Both the position numbers and the translations under genes were made by a program. Under the pieces are notes generated by a model. It ran no database searches and had not been told where the DNA came from. It saw nothing but the letters and a program-made list of their open reading frames with translations. Below are positions 11,816 to 21,356 of a DNA stretch of 64,000 bases, one piece after another. Source of the stretch: Tethya wilhelma (lineage: Eukaryota > Porifera > Demospongiae > Tethyida > Tethyidae). The stretch spans positions 219,844-283,843 of the forward strand of contig CAXIPT010000023.1 of the NCBI GenBank assembly GCA_964030475.1, in the 5' to 3' direction. How positions within the stretch are numbered: the stretch's first letter is position 1; every line of letters begins with the position of its first letter.

Positions 11816-12314
11816 CTCAGAGATCAGTGTGTATGCAACATGATAATCTGTGTCTGCGAACTGTTTTAATAATGCATGTGACATGGTAAAGTATCGCTTG
11901 TACAAGACTGGTATACAGCATAGTATATAATTATCTATGTATACAGTAATATGGATCGAAGACAGCTAAATGGTTAGTTGAGTATGTTACTTTTGTTGTT
12001 GTGTTTAAGGCATGTTGTTAACTAAATTAGTTATACCGAAAGAGCTGTTTCTTTCGTGGAGACCATGTCATGTCATTTTGGCAATATTGAAGGAAATGTA
12101 TGGGATAATTAAGAGGTACCAAAGTCATAATTCTTGGTGGGCATTATATAGATGTATGTTGAAGTATCACCGGCATACAGTTTAAAGTGGCAGAAATACC
12201 AATATTGCCAGTTTGAAGAAGTAATTCGCCTTTACAACATATTCGAGCAGTAATAAAGGTATTCTTCCTGCTACTGGTTTATTTTGTTTCCAATTTTACT
12301 AATTAGTGATCATC
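11816..12314 (+). other. possible decayed 5' part of the spacer integrase gene
   Basis: No clean exon can be read. Its position upstream of the integrase remnant, and short coding-like patches near 12040-12110 and 12190-12260, suggest decayed 5' exons. Confidence 0.25.
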
Positions 12315-14200
12315 AGGTGGAATGTGCAGGTTCAAACAAGCTCTTGGGGTATCGTACTCTCTGGAAATTACTCAGATAAGTATGGGATGATAGTTAATTA
12401 GAATTTGAATCTCGCAAATAGTATATAAATGTGAAAATAGTAGCTGTGTCAGTGGCGTATCCAGCATGGTGCTCAGGGTGCTCGAGCACCCCTCTGGCTC
12501 AGAAAATAATGACGTCATTGCGCGTACAAGGAGCGCTGAAGACGAGCGCAGTTCAATGAATTATGCCTGAAATAAATAAAATATAAGCTGATAAGACTTT
12601 AAATTCACTTTCAAGAGTGAAATTTTACATAAGATCGGAGAAAAAGCCGAAAAAACTGCAGAACACAATGCCATCTCCAGTGCGATTGCATGAATAACTA
12701 TTAATAATTTTGCTCACGTGATGCAAAAGTGGGCGCGGCTACCCCAAAATTCCCGAGCGCTTCACACCCGCATTATCAGCACCCCCATAACTGAAATCCT
12801 GGATACGCCACTGTGGGTTAATGTACAACTATAGGGATACTAGTACAAATGTTGACAAAGGAGTTGGATCCTATTGGTGTTGAAAACCATCGAAAAAGAT
12901 GCTTATCTTGAAGAATATACCACAGCAAGGTACTAACATCCAGATATTGTAGAGTGATATATAGGAACTTATTATAAGTTTTTTTTTAGGGACCAAACGA
13001 GATTTGGTATATCGACAGGTATGATAAACTTTCTCTATATGGTATCACAATTCATGGCTGTATTGATGGGTATGTATAATGTATTGTATCCTTGTCTGTT
13101 TTTAATCTTATAATTAATTTTTTTTTTAGATTTTCTCGGCGAATTAAATGGCTGGAGATTGCTCCTAGCAATAGTAATCCAAGAGGTATTTATTTCTAGG
13201 TACTTCCTAGAAGCAATTGAAGAGCTTGCAGGTTTGTATAATTAAAGAAGAGATGCACCATTATTATTATTCAATGTTAAAAACTTGGTAGGTTGTCCTA
13301 TGGTGTTACAGTGTGACTATGGGTCAGAAAATTGCAATTTAGCAGCCATTCAGATAGCTTTACGTTATCATCATCCTGATGATAGAGCTAGAGAGAAGAG
13401 TTTCATCTACGGCCCATCAAAAGCAAATAATATTGTAAAAAAATTGATAACAATAATAATTATTATGAGTGCTAATACAAAAGAAATACTTCACACTAAT
13501 AGAGAATTGAAGCCTGGTGGTCTCTCAATTAAGACGGTTGAAAACTCACTGGTGTATAAACATTCTCACTGGTGTATAAACATTTGTAAGGTAAGGTGTT
13601 GGTGCAGCTACTAGCTATTCAAAGTTTAATGCATACACCATAATAATAATAATTATTGTAGGAGTTGTGTGCGTCTGGTGTAACTCTAATGTACCATTCC
13701 ACAAGTAAGTATTGTCTTCTGCTTGATAATTTTTAAAATAATCATGTGTAAACTATTGTTTAGGTGGTGTTTAGCTTATTGCTTTGTCCCTCAACTGAAG
13801 AAAGAATTGAACAAATTTGTAAAGCTGTGGAATTCCCACTATATGAGATCTAACCGCACAATTCAGTGGGCTGGAGGTGTTCTGAATGAAATGTTCTCAG
13901 TACCAGAACTGTATGGTGAGCATTTAGGTGACAATTTCCTCAAACTGTGCTGTGAGTACACACTTACTATCCACAGGTACGGGTAATTACCTTCAACATT
14001 TTGATGTTAGTATTTGGGAAAAGGCTTATCTCAATGAGTCAGAAGACAGTGCAGCATTCTATCCAGAATGGTTTCAATACTGGGCAGATTATGTTTTTCA
14101 GCTGTACCTTAACATTTCACAGTCCGAAATTGATTCTTTTGTGTGCAAAGACACCTTTTTGTTGTTGTCGACTCATACTCCTCCCAGACCTACAACCTAG
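12315..14200 (+). pseudogene. integrase/transposase-like gene in the spacer, multi-exon, decayed
   Basis: Exons of a DDE integrase subfamily different from the one at 436. In order: GSNKLLGYRTLWKLLR (about 12332); MLTKELDPIGVENHRKRC followed by an in-frame TGA (12850-12912); GPNEIWYIDRYDKLSLYG and the IHGCIDG end (12989-13068), containing the first Asp; FSRRIKWLEIAPSNSNPR (13128-13182); YFLEAIEELAG; QCDYGSENCNLAAIQ (about 13310), the second Asp; YGPSKANN; a VENS segment near 13540 that may hold the catalytic Glu; ELCASGV (13663); WNSHYMRSNRT and FSVPELYGEHLG (13830-13930); and a C-terminal block to about 14198. Intron borders are recognisable. The internal stop and the MITE at 12450 make it a likely pseudogene. 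Confidence 0.75.
12450..12813. mobile_element. hAT-like MITE inside the spacer integrase
   Basis: Ends CAGTGGCGTATCCAGCAT and ATCCTGGATACGCCACTG form an 18-bp terminal inverted repeat with one mismatch. The 5-bp flanks TGTGT and TGGGT are only an imperfect duplication. 364 bp, no coding capacity; it lies between two integrase exons. Confidence 0.7.
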
Positions 14201-14699
14201 CCTGTATGATGTATAACTAATCCACTGACTTATTATAAGTGTTAATAATAATTGTACATATCATCAATAATGTAATAATTTGATATAATATGGATTCAAT
14301 TGCATGTGTACAATGGATATTGCACCAGTCAGTATATAATCAACTCATACACAATGACTAAATTCAAGTTGAGAAGAAACGACCAATGATACACAATGTT
14401 CACATAATATTCTTGAGGAAAAAAATGACTACGTACATTAAAGTTGTGAAGAAACTATATGAAATGAATAATGTTACTTGAGAAAAGTTGAAGGGTATTG
14501 AATATATAGCAATGTTACTTGGGAAAAGTTGAAGGGTATTGAATGGCAATGTATCAGTATACGAGTCACTTTGAATTCCAGAAATGCAATACCTAATTAT
14601 AAATCAAGTAGAAATGGACTTAGGCTCATATGAAGCTTGTCACCTATAGTGTATAATAATTATGTTCAAAATATCACAATTATAAGGTGTTCAAAATAA
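14201..14699. other. spacer, no gene
   Basis: AT-rich. It contains a short local direct repeat (AATGTTACTTG(A/G)GAAAAGTTGAAGG at about 14469 and 14514) and nothing else I can name. Confidence 0.4.
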
Positions 14700-15779
14700 T
14701 CATTCAACATACCTTTCAACTTGACTTTGAAGATTATAGATTCGACTGAGTATATACCTGATGAAATCACACAGCTATACATTCCAGGCTTTCTTGCATA
14801 TATCACAGGTGATGACGGAAAGGAAGTGTTACCGGGTCCTAGCATAACCCACTCATAATCCACCCAAGCATTGATAATTGATGCTAAACAGAACAAGTGA
14901 CAGGGAGTGATGAAACTATATCAACCACAACCGTCTCATCAGATTGATACTCTATGACAAAATCATCTGTATAACATAATTATAAGGGATACAAAAGAAA
15001 AAATAATTAGTAAACAATACCCCTCATTCAACAATTATACCCTTTCCGCCCTTCTGTTGTACAACATGAAATGTTGTTGATGTAGCTTGAAGAATTTCAT
15101 TTCCATCTAATTTGAAAGAATGTGACATCATTGCAATGACTGTGTTTGTCATTGTGTATGTACTTCCTGTTTGTGGTAAAGATTCATATCCTGTGTCATG
15201 ACCTAAAAATAACCTATAAGTAGATGTGCACATTTTGTTACAGAGTTGTTACAGAGTCAAAGATATATCGTTTAAGTAATACTCAGTTGAACTGTATCTA
15301 GTTGGGTGGTTGCTAACTAGTACTAGTCTAATACAGAGAAGATATTACAATCATCAACAGCAATTAGAATTAATATTAATAGGTTCCACCTTTCACAATC
15401 GTGATGACTCTAAATCCTTTAGACTCAGAGTCTAGATTGTCATCACCAAGTATATCTTTGTATGAATATTCAATATCTTCAGCCCCTTTCTTGTATGTAA
15501 CTAAAATTTAATGTGCAATGGAACAAATAAACTACTAAATTTAAAGTAGTGCTATCACATGCCTTCAAGTGAAGTAGTATGGGGGTAGCTGCTCTCAGCA
15601 CCAACACTGGGATTAGTTTCTTCTCTGGAGGTCTCTTGCAAAGCAGATGATTCACCACTCATATCTAAATAAAACCAAATCAGCTATACAGGCATACAAC
15701 AAGCTATCAATAATGATTACAATAGTAGGGTGACAGTTCAGAACCAGGATTAATCTGCCGGGAACTGGACTGAATAGTA

Positions 15780-15985
15780 CCGTATAGCACAAAAATTTGG
15801 CGGATTTTAATATTGGCGGATTGGCGGTTTTGGTAAGGACCGCCAATATTAAATCCGCCAAACCGTCATTTTGCGCATGCACTTATATTGATATGCGAGC
15901 GCAAACGCCAAAATAAAATCCGCCAATCATGAAATTTTTGACAATCCGCCAAATTTTATTCCCGCCAATATTTTGTGCTATACGG
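15780..15985. mobile_element. 206-bp TA-flanked MITE (Tc1/mariner-type ends)
   Basis: Inverted ends CCGTATAGCACAAAA and TTTTGTGCTATACGG are perfect over at least 15 bp and flanked by TA on each side. The left arm keeps the empty site with a single TA (about 9238-9245), so boundaries and target duplication are directly visible. The interior repeats TTTGGCGG and CCGCCAA motifs. Confidence 0.85.
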
Positions 15986-16404
15986 TATACACAGTATGCA
16001 GTATCATGCTAGAACTAAATTGTAAAAAATAAAAATTATACCGTAGAACAAGGAACAAAGCCAACTCCAAGCTTGACAACATCTGGTGATTTTCATAGTC
16101 AAATACCCTCCAATGGTCCATTGCTCGTTGTCTATTTGCTGGTTCCTTACAATGGAGCCACTGGCTGTAAACAGCTTTAGTTCCTTGTAGTCTTCGGCAA
16201 CGATTTCAAACGCATTCACTGCAAGACTAATCACTCTCTTGTACGGATCACTTCGCCTTGCTCGAATCTCTTGATAATCTACACTAGGATCCTTGTGATA
16301 TGTGCCCTTATTTTTCTTTTGTATTGCTACAAACATTCCAATTTATTGTCAAGAAAAAACTTATCAGTATTGCTTATATAGGGAAGAAGTCATGCACTAT
16401 ACTT

Positions 16405-17814
16405 GCAGAGGTCATGAGCGTACTCATGGAGCTAGTATTGGCAAACAATGTATTTGAATTCAACAACAACTTTTACCTACAACTACAAGGCACTGCCATG
16501 GGGACCAAAATGGCCCCTGCCTATGCAAATCTATTTATGGGCACAATAGAATCAAAACTAATGTCCCTAACGGACAAAATCCTAATATGGAAACGATTCA
16601 TTGACGATATCTTCCTAATCTGGACTGGCACTGAAGAAGAACTTAAACAGTTCTTGGCCAAAGCCAATAAAATTCATGAAACAATCAAATTCACCTATGA
16701 AATGAGTACAACAGAACTAATCTTCCTAGATCTCATCCTATACAAAGGTGAACAGTTCAGTAGAACCCATAAATTGGACTACAGAACACACATAAAGAAA
16801 ACCAATAAACAGCTATATGTACACTCAAGTTCATACCATCCTAAAAGTACGAAAACAGCTATCCCAAAAGGAGAGGTAACAAGGTACAAACGTACCAACT
16901 CCGAACAATCTAACTTCAATAGAATGTGTGACAAACTGAGGGCCAAACTTGTGGACAGGGGATACCAAGCCCCATTAATTTCCTCAATTGTAAGATCCAC
17001 TATTGAATCCTGGAAGAAACCTAAAATGCCCAGGAGACCACCAGACCTAGTCTGTAGCCTAACATTAACTGATGTAAGCCATGAAATAAGAAAAACACTA
17101 ATAAAACACTGGCCCATCATAGCTTCAAACCCCCAAATGAAAGCTATCTTCCCTAAACCCCCGACGATAGCTCACAAGAAAAATAAATCCCTAAGAAACA
17201 TCCTAGTTCATAGCAAATTACCAGCGAACAATGTCACTGACACCCAAGAACAGAGTGTAATGTACAGTCACCAACCTGAACCAAGGAGGAAATTCAATAT
17301 CTTGGGTATCTTCAAACAGAATGTCCGCACTAAGAAATGCGGAGGCATCAACTGCCAATGCTGTCCTGCATTAAAAGGGGAACAATTTGTCATTAGCAAC
17401 CATGACCAAACAAAACACCACATTAAATACAGTGGTGCCCCCATCTCATGCCTAACCAAAGATGTGGTGTATCTAATCCAGTGCACGAGATGCAACAAAC
17501 AATATGTTGGTCAAACCACCAAAACACTAAGGTGGAGATTCGAACAACACATGTTTAATATCTTACACAGTGGTAACAATCACCCTCTCACCTGGCATTT
17601 CAAGCACAAAACTCAATACCCGGGTTGTCCTCCAGACTGTGGACCAGCCAATGTCTCAGTGATCCCCCTAGATCACCTAATAAGAGAATCACCATCACAC
17701 AAGCTAGAAGACAAATTAAAATCAATAGAAACAAATTGGATATGCAAACTGGGTTCTTGCCGCCCCCACGGCATGAATATCATAGCAACCGACTCGCATG
17801 AGCGATCTACCTAA
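16405..17814 (+). CDS. Penelope-like polyprotein, C-terminal part (RT palm/thumb and GIY-YIG endonuclease)
   Basis: Opens in frame from the insertion boundary. RT motif B is GTAMGTKMAPAYANLFMG (about 16487-16540) and motif C is FIDDIFLIW with the paired aspartates (about 16594-16620). A thumb region follows, then a Cys-rich CGGINCQCCP linker (about 17338) and the GIY-YIG domain, with VVYLIQCTRCNKQYVGQT (17464-17517), the arginine of LRWRFEQH and a later SIETNW glutamate. In Penelope-like elements the RT copies element RNA and the GIY-YIG nuclease is thought to nick the target. There are no internal stops. Residues upstream of 16405 in this frame belong to the host arm, so there is no genuine start codon here. 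Confidence 0.9.
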   Translation, partial: AEVMSVLMELVLANNVFEFNNNFYLQLQGTAMGTKMAPAYANLFMGTIESKLMSLTDKILIWKRFIDDIFLIWTGTEEELKQFLAKANKIHETIKFTYEMSTTELIFLDLILYKGEQFSRTHKLDYRTHIKKTNKQLYVHSSSYHPKSTKTAIPKGEVTRYKRTNSEQSNFNRMCDKLRAKLVDRGYQAPLISSIVRSTIESWKKPKMPRRPPDLVCSLTLTDVSHEIRKTLIKHWPIIASNPQMKAIFPKPPTIAHKKNKSLRNILVHSKLPANNVTDTQEQSVMYSHQPEPRRKFNILGIFKQNVRTKKCGGINCQCCPALKGEQFVISNHDQTKHHIKYSGAPISCLTKDVVYLIQCTRCNKQYVGQTTKTLRWRFEQHMFNILHSGNNHPLTWHFKHKTQYPGCPPDCGPANVSVIPLDHLIRESPSHKLEDKLKSIETNWICKLGSCRPHGMNIIATDSHERST

Positions 17815-18554
17815 ATCTTACTGTATTTCTAAGGATATAATCCTTAATACCTTAATTACATATGTACATATAACTTACTTCATGATTCACTGGTCTCCAG
17901 TATAAAATTTATTAAAATCTGTTAATCTCAACAATAGTCATGCTACCATCACGTGCACAATTGCAACAATGCAAGCGCACCAGCAGCCCCGCCCCTGAGC
18001 ACGCTGCGCATAATAAAGTAAAATAAACCAAGTAGAGAACTAATCAAATACAAGAGACTTTAAACACAAAATACAACTATACAAAAACAAGTGTATACAT
18101 CCCAAAGAAAATTATAAACAGTAAAACTTTATCTGACTTTAAAACAAAGTTCGAGCACTGCCTAAAGTTGTGACCTCAGGTTGGGAGATGATAATTTAGT
18201 AGCCCTGAACCAGATGTATTCTGGAACAGACTTACCCACCATCGGACACATGGTGCCTCCGGCCCCCACCTGGCAACTCGATCCTAATAAAGGACAAAGA
18301 TAAAGAATACAATAATAAATTCTTGGATACTACGATACACACTATATAAGGCCCACCCAAACCCAAGCAATCTAACACCCCTCTACGCACAAAAATAATG
18401 CTACACAAAGCATGCACCCAGACCAAATACACATGAACATACGTTAACAAGTAGCCCTGAGCTACAGACCTAAAAAATTAGTAAACAGGAAGTCCCTAAC
18501 CAGCACATATAAAAGGAGAATTTCAAACCAACAGAACTTATCTTCTCAGCCTTG
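17815..18554 (+). other. Penelope-like element untranslated/terminal region
   Basis: Noncoding stretch joining the stop of the RT ORF to the next ORF, corresponding to 3' end plus 5' end of the element (its pLTR-like region). A CAGATG...CATCGG patch near 18210-18245 can pair locally. I looked for a hammerhead core (CUGAUGA ... GAAA) and did not see one on the plus strand. Confidence 0.55.
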
Positions 18555-19031
18555 ATGGAAAAGTCAAATTCTGCAAGCTCCTCAAAGTCACTGGCCTCAC
18601 AACTGTTCTGGCAAGGCACCCACAAGAAGAGAGAACCCATCAGTTCAAACCGCAACTCCGAATCGCTTCCACAAAGGAACCCAAGAGAACGACCATCTAA
18701 TAAACGAAAAAGGGAAAGAATAGAGCAGACTCCCCCAGTGGACCGCGCACAGAGAACCGAACCTGTGCAAATAGAACACCCTATCAACACTGCAACCCCT
18801 CCATCACAATCTGCAAAGAGAGTAAAGGTCTGTACAAAACAAACTGTACACAGTTTATTGGGTAATTTAAATTTAAATAAGTGCAATAACTGCACGGCAC
18901 CTGACGAGGCTTTATCTCAAACCACTAAAATAATCGCCATAATAGCCGAAACCGGCCCGGTAGTGCCAGGGCTACAATATAATTTACTAACCAATATCAA
19001 AACATTTCTAGCTGGACATATCAATATATAA
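18555..19031 (+). CDS. small ORF upstream of the RT ORF in the Penelope-like element
   Basis: About 159 codons, Ser/Arg/Lys-rich at the N-terminus (SSSKSLASQLFWQGTHKK), with a basic KRKRER stretch and a hydrophobic C-terminal half. No domain recognised. It ends 33 bp before the next ATG, with a possible acceptor (TTTCTATACAG) between, so it could be a separate ORF1 or a 5' exon of the RT ORF; I cannot decide. Confidence 0.5.
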   Translation: MEKSNSASSSKSLASQLFWQGTHKKREPISSNRNSESLPQRNPRERPSNKRKRERIEQTPPVDRAQRTEPVQIEHPINTATPPSQSAKRVKVCTKQTVHSLLGNLNLNKCNNCTAPDEALSQTTKIIAIIAETGPVVPGLQYNLLTNIKTFLAGHINI

Positions 19032-19063
19032 ATAGTAACTTACCAGTTTCTATACAGGTTGAC

Positions 19064-21356
19064 ATGAACAGGAACCAGGAACAGACACCCCCTCCGGTGA
19101 CTTCAGAGGATCCGAATATAACTGTTATTGAATCCACCGGCCGAGAACCCTCACTGTCGAGTTCTTTTAAACTTCCGACTGTAAAGTCGAGGAAATCGGA
19201 GGGAGCAACAACCTCCACTCCCATAAAATCAGTGAGCTCTGCAACCTCAGCAGATAGCATCATCAATAAATGCTGTAAAGCGATTGGTGAACTCACAGGC
19301 AAAAGCCTACAGGCCTCCAATCAAATGGAGAGCCTGACAGAGTGCATTGCAAATGATACCATCCCAAGGTATCTACAACCCAAAATTCAATTTTTCACCA
19401 CCAACAACTCAGACGAATTGGAAGAAAAGGTCAAGGCCTGCTACACCCCTGGGGGCCTAGCAGCAACCCAAATACTACTAGACCATGTGTCAGAACAGAG
19501 GAGGGAGGACACGCTTGACCTTTTGGTAATGAGGTCGCTAATTAGAAATTGCGGACTAGCATACAGGATGATTTTTGAAGATTTTAAGCATGATATTCAA
19601 ACTCAACACCCTTGCTTTAGTTAGAGGTCACTCTGTTTTTTTCCATTTGGGCTCTCAGCAAGGAATAATGCAAGCATGCTAAAAAGTTAATTAATATTCC
19701 ATTAGCATTCCATAGTCCTGTAGCGGGAAAACAAAGGCTCTGCAGATGAAAATAAAGAGAGACGTCCCCCCTAAATCAATAGTGCTAAGTTCAGAAAAAG
19801 CTTCAGAATACCTCAAAAACCATCCCTTTTGGAGATATAAGAAAACTAATCAGTGACCTCAATAGGCAAAGGTCAAGCGTGTCCTCCCTCCTCTGGTGTC
19901 AGAACAGATGCCTTTATTGGAGGAGAAAGCCAAACAAACTATCCACAATGCAGAGAAAGCATTGGAGGAGTTTCCAAACCATAAAGAACTCATCAAGAAA
20001 CTAAAATGTGACACCCATAGAGCTGCCGAAGCAGCTGAAGAGAAATTTGAATCAAGAGGCGACTCTAAAAAGGTAAACAATACTAGCAATCTTAACTCAT
20101 TTTTACCTAAACAAGTTCTCTCCCCAGGGAAGAGAGAAACAGAAACCCACAAAGAGAAAGAGAGGAAGACCGGTACCCTACTAAAAACAAGACCCAACAA
20201 AAGAACCAGGAACAAAATACATAAAATTAATAGACACAATAATTATATTGAAAAAAAGAAGTTTAATGATGAAATTGTAAATTTATCATCGCAAACGCTA
20301 AGTCTAAACGAAAGAAAAGTATTAACCAAGGGACTAACATTTGTCCCGAAACCTAAACATATAGATGAGAGAAAACTTCTCACCGAAATAAACACGTTCC
20401 AAGAAAAAATGATAAATAGATGGAAAGCCCACCAGATTCCCGAAGGAATGGAAAACAAAGTACACCAACGAAGGAGTACCTACTACACAGTAGCACCTAA
20501 TAATTTCAAAACTGAAACAAATATCAACCTAAGGACAGCCGAATCTAACCTAAATAGGTTAAAACAAAACGGCCAACGTGAACCGATAACCACAGAAATT
20601 AGGGACCCAACTAAATCCCTAAGTACACTCAAACCAAAACACAAAAGAACACAATCACAACCAGTCCGCGGTGGCTGCATTTGGTCTTACTGTGAAAGTG
20701 TCAAACAAGAAGTGTTTGAACTCATCAAACCCAGACAGAACCATAAAGATAATCTTACCAAAGCAGAGCGAATCGCTCTAAACAAACTCAAAAATGACAC
20801 CAGTCTGGTGATTAACAAAGCCGACAAAGGCTCCACAGTAGTTATAAGAGACACAAAAGACTACATTTGTGAGGGTGAAACACACCTCAGCGACAGCAAA
20901 ACCTACCGCAAATTGACTCACAATGAGACAAACGAAAGAAGAAATAGTATTTTAAGAATCATCACAAGACTAAAAGAACAAGGCATTCTTAGAGGCCAAT
21001 TCGCAGAATACTGCAAACCACCAACAAGCTACAGAACCAGTAGACTCTATTTCCTAAAAAAGATTCATAAATCTCCAATGGGCATCAGACCTATTGTCTC
21101 AAGCACCAACAGTATCACTGAAAATATCAGTCAGTTCATTGATCATTGGCTACAACCTTTGGTAAAAAAGTTACCATCCTACATAAAAGATACTACAGAT
21201 TTCATCAAGATGATCAATACTCTAACAGTTCCTGACAACAGTATCTTGGTCAGTATCGATGTATCATCCCTCTATACCAATATCCCCCAAGGAGAAGGAA
21301 TCCAAGCATGTACACAAGCTCTCCGGGAAAACATAGACCCAATGCAACCCGAACCA
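19064..21356 (+). pseudogene. Penelope-like polyprotein, N-terminal part, split by a TIR element
   Basis: N-terminal half of the RT ORF. After the ATG at 19064 comes a Ser/Thr-rich leader, then a helical region broken at 19496 by a 400-bp transposon. Removing that insert and one 9-bp duplicate restores the frame exactly. Downstream are LLEEKAKQTIHNAEKALEEF, the family segment LSLNERKVLTKGLTFVPKP (about 20301-20357), VINKADKGSTVVIRD (about 20810), YFLKKIHKSPMGIRPIVSS (about 21048-21100) and RT motif A, SIDVSSLYTNIP, with its catalytic Asp (about 21252-21287). It ends at the insertion boundary; the frame continues in meaning at 16405. Apart from the MITE I see no lesion, so insertion of the retroelement looks fairly recent. 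Confidence 0.85.
19496..19895. mobile_element. 400-bp non-autonomous TIR transposon inside the Penelope-like ORF
   Basis: 28-bp perfect inverted ends beginning CAGAGGAGGGAGGACACGCT, flanked by a perfect 9-bp direct repeat GTGTCAGAA (19487-19495 and 19896-19904). A 9-bp duplication suggests a Mutator-like element. The CAGAG start also recalls hAT, whose duplications are 8 bp. No coding sequence. Confidence 0.88.

Larger units (their letters stand above)
16405..21356 (+). mobile_element. Penelope-like retroelement, one complete unit in circularly permuted order
   Basis: The insert starts in the middle of the reverse transcriptase and runs through the RT C-terminus, GIY-YIG domain, stop, untranslated region, small upstream ORF, leader and N-terminal RT half. 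It ends immediately before the codon at which it began. Reading from 21356 back to 16405 continues the RT in frame with no visible overlap or loss. The flanks match the uninterrupted left-arm site (about 8806-8825), so both boundaries are known to a few bases; there is no convincing target duplication. Removing the 400-bp insertion and one 9-bp duplication leaves a unit of about 4.54 kb. Confidence 0.85.

Noticed and set aside
16300..16404. Upstream start codon for the RT frame
   Set aside because: This stretch belongs to the interrupted arm gene, as the uninterrupted left arm shows; the frame is open by chance.
17815..18554. Hammerhead ribozyme in the Penelope-like untranslated region
   Set aside because: No CUGAUGA core with matching GAAA seen on the plus strand by eye; a covariance search could still find a diverged one.
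19497..19624. C-terminal end of the PLE leader ORF after residue 145
   Set aside because: These codons lie inside the inserted TIR element; the true frame continues at 19905.
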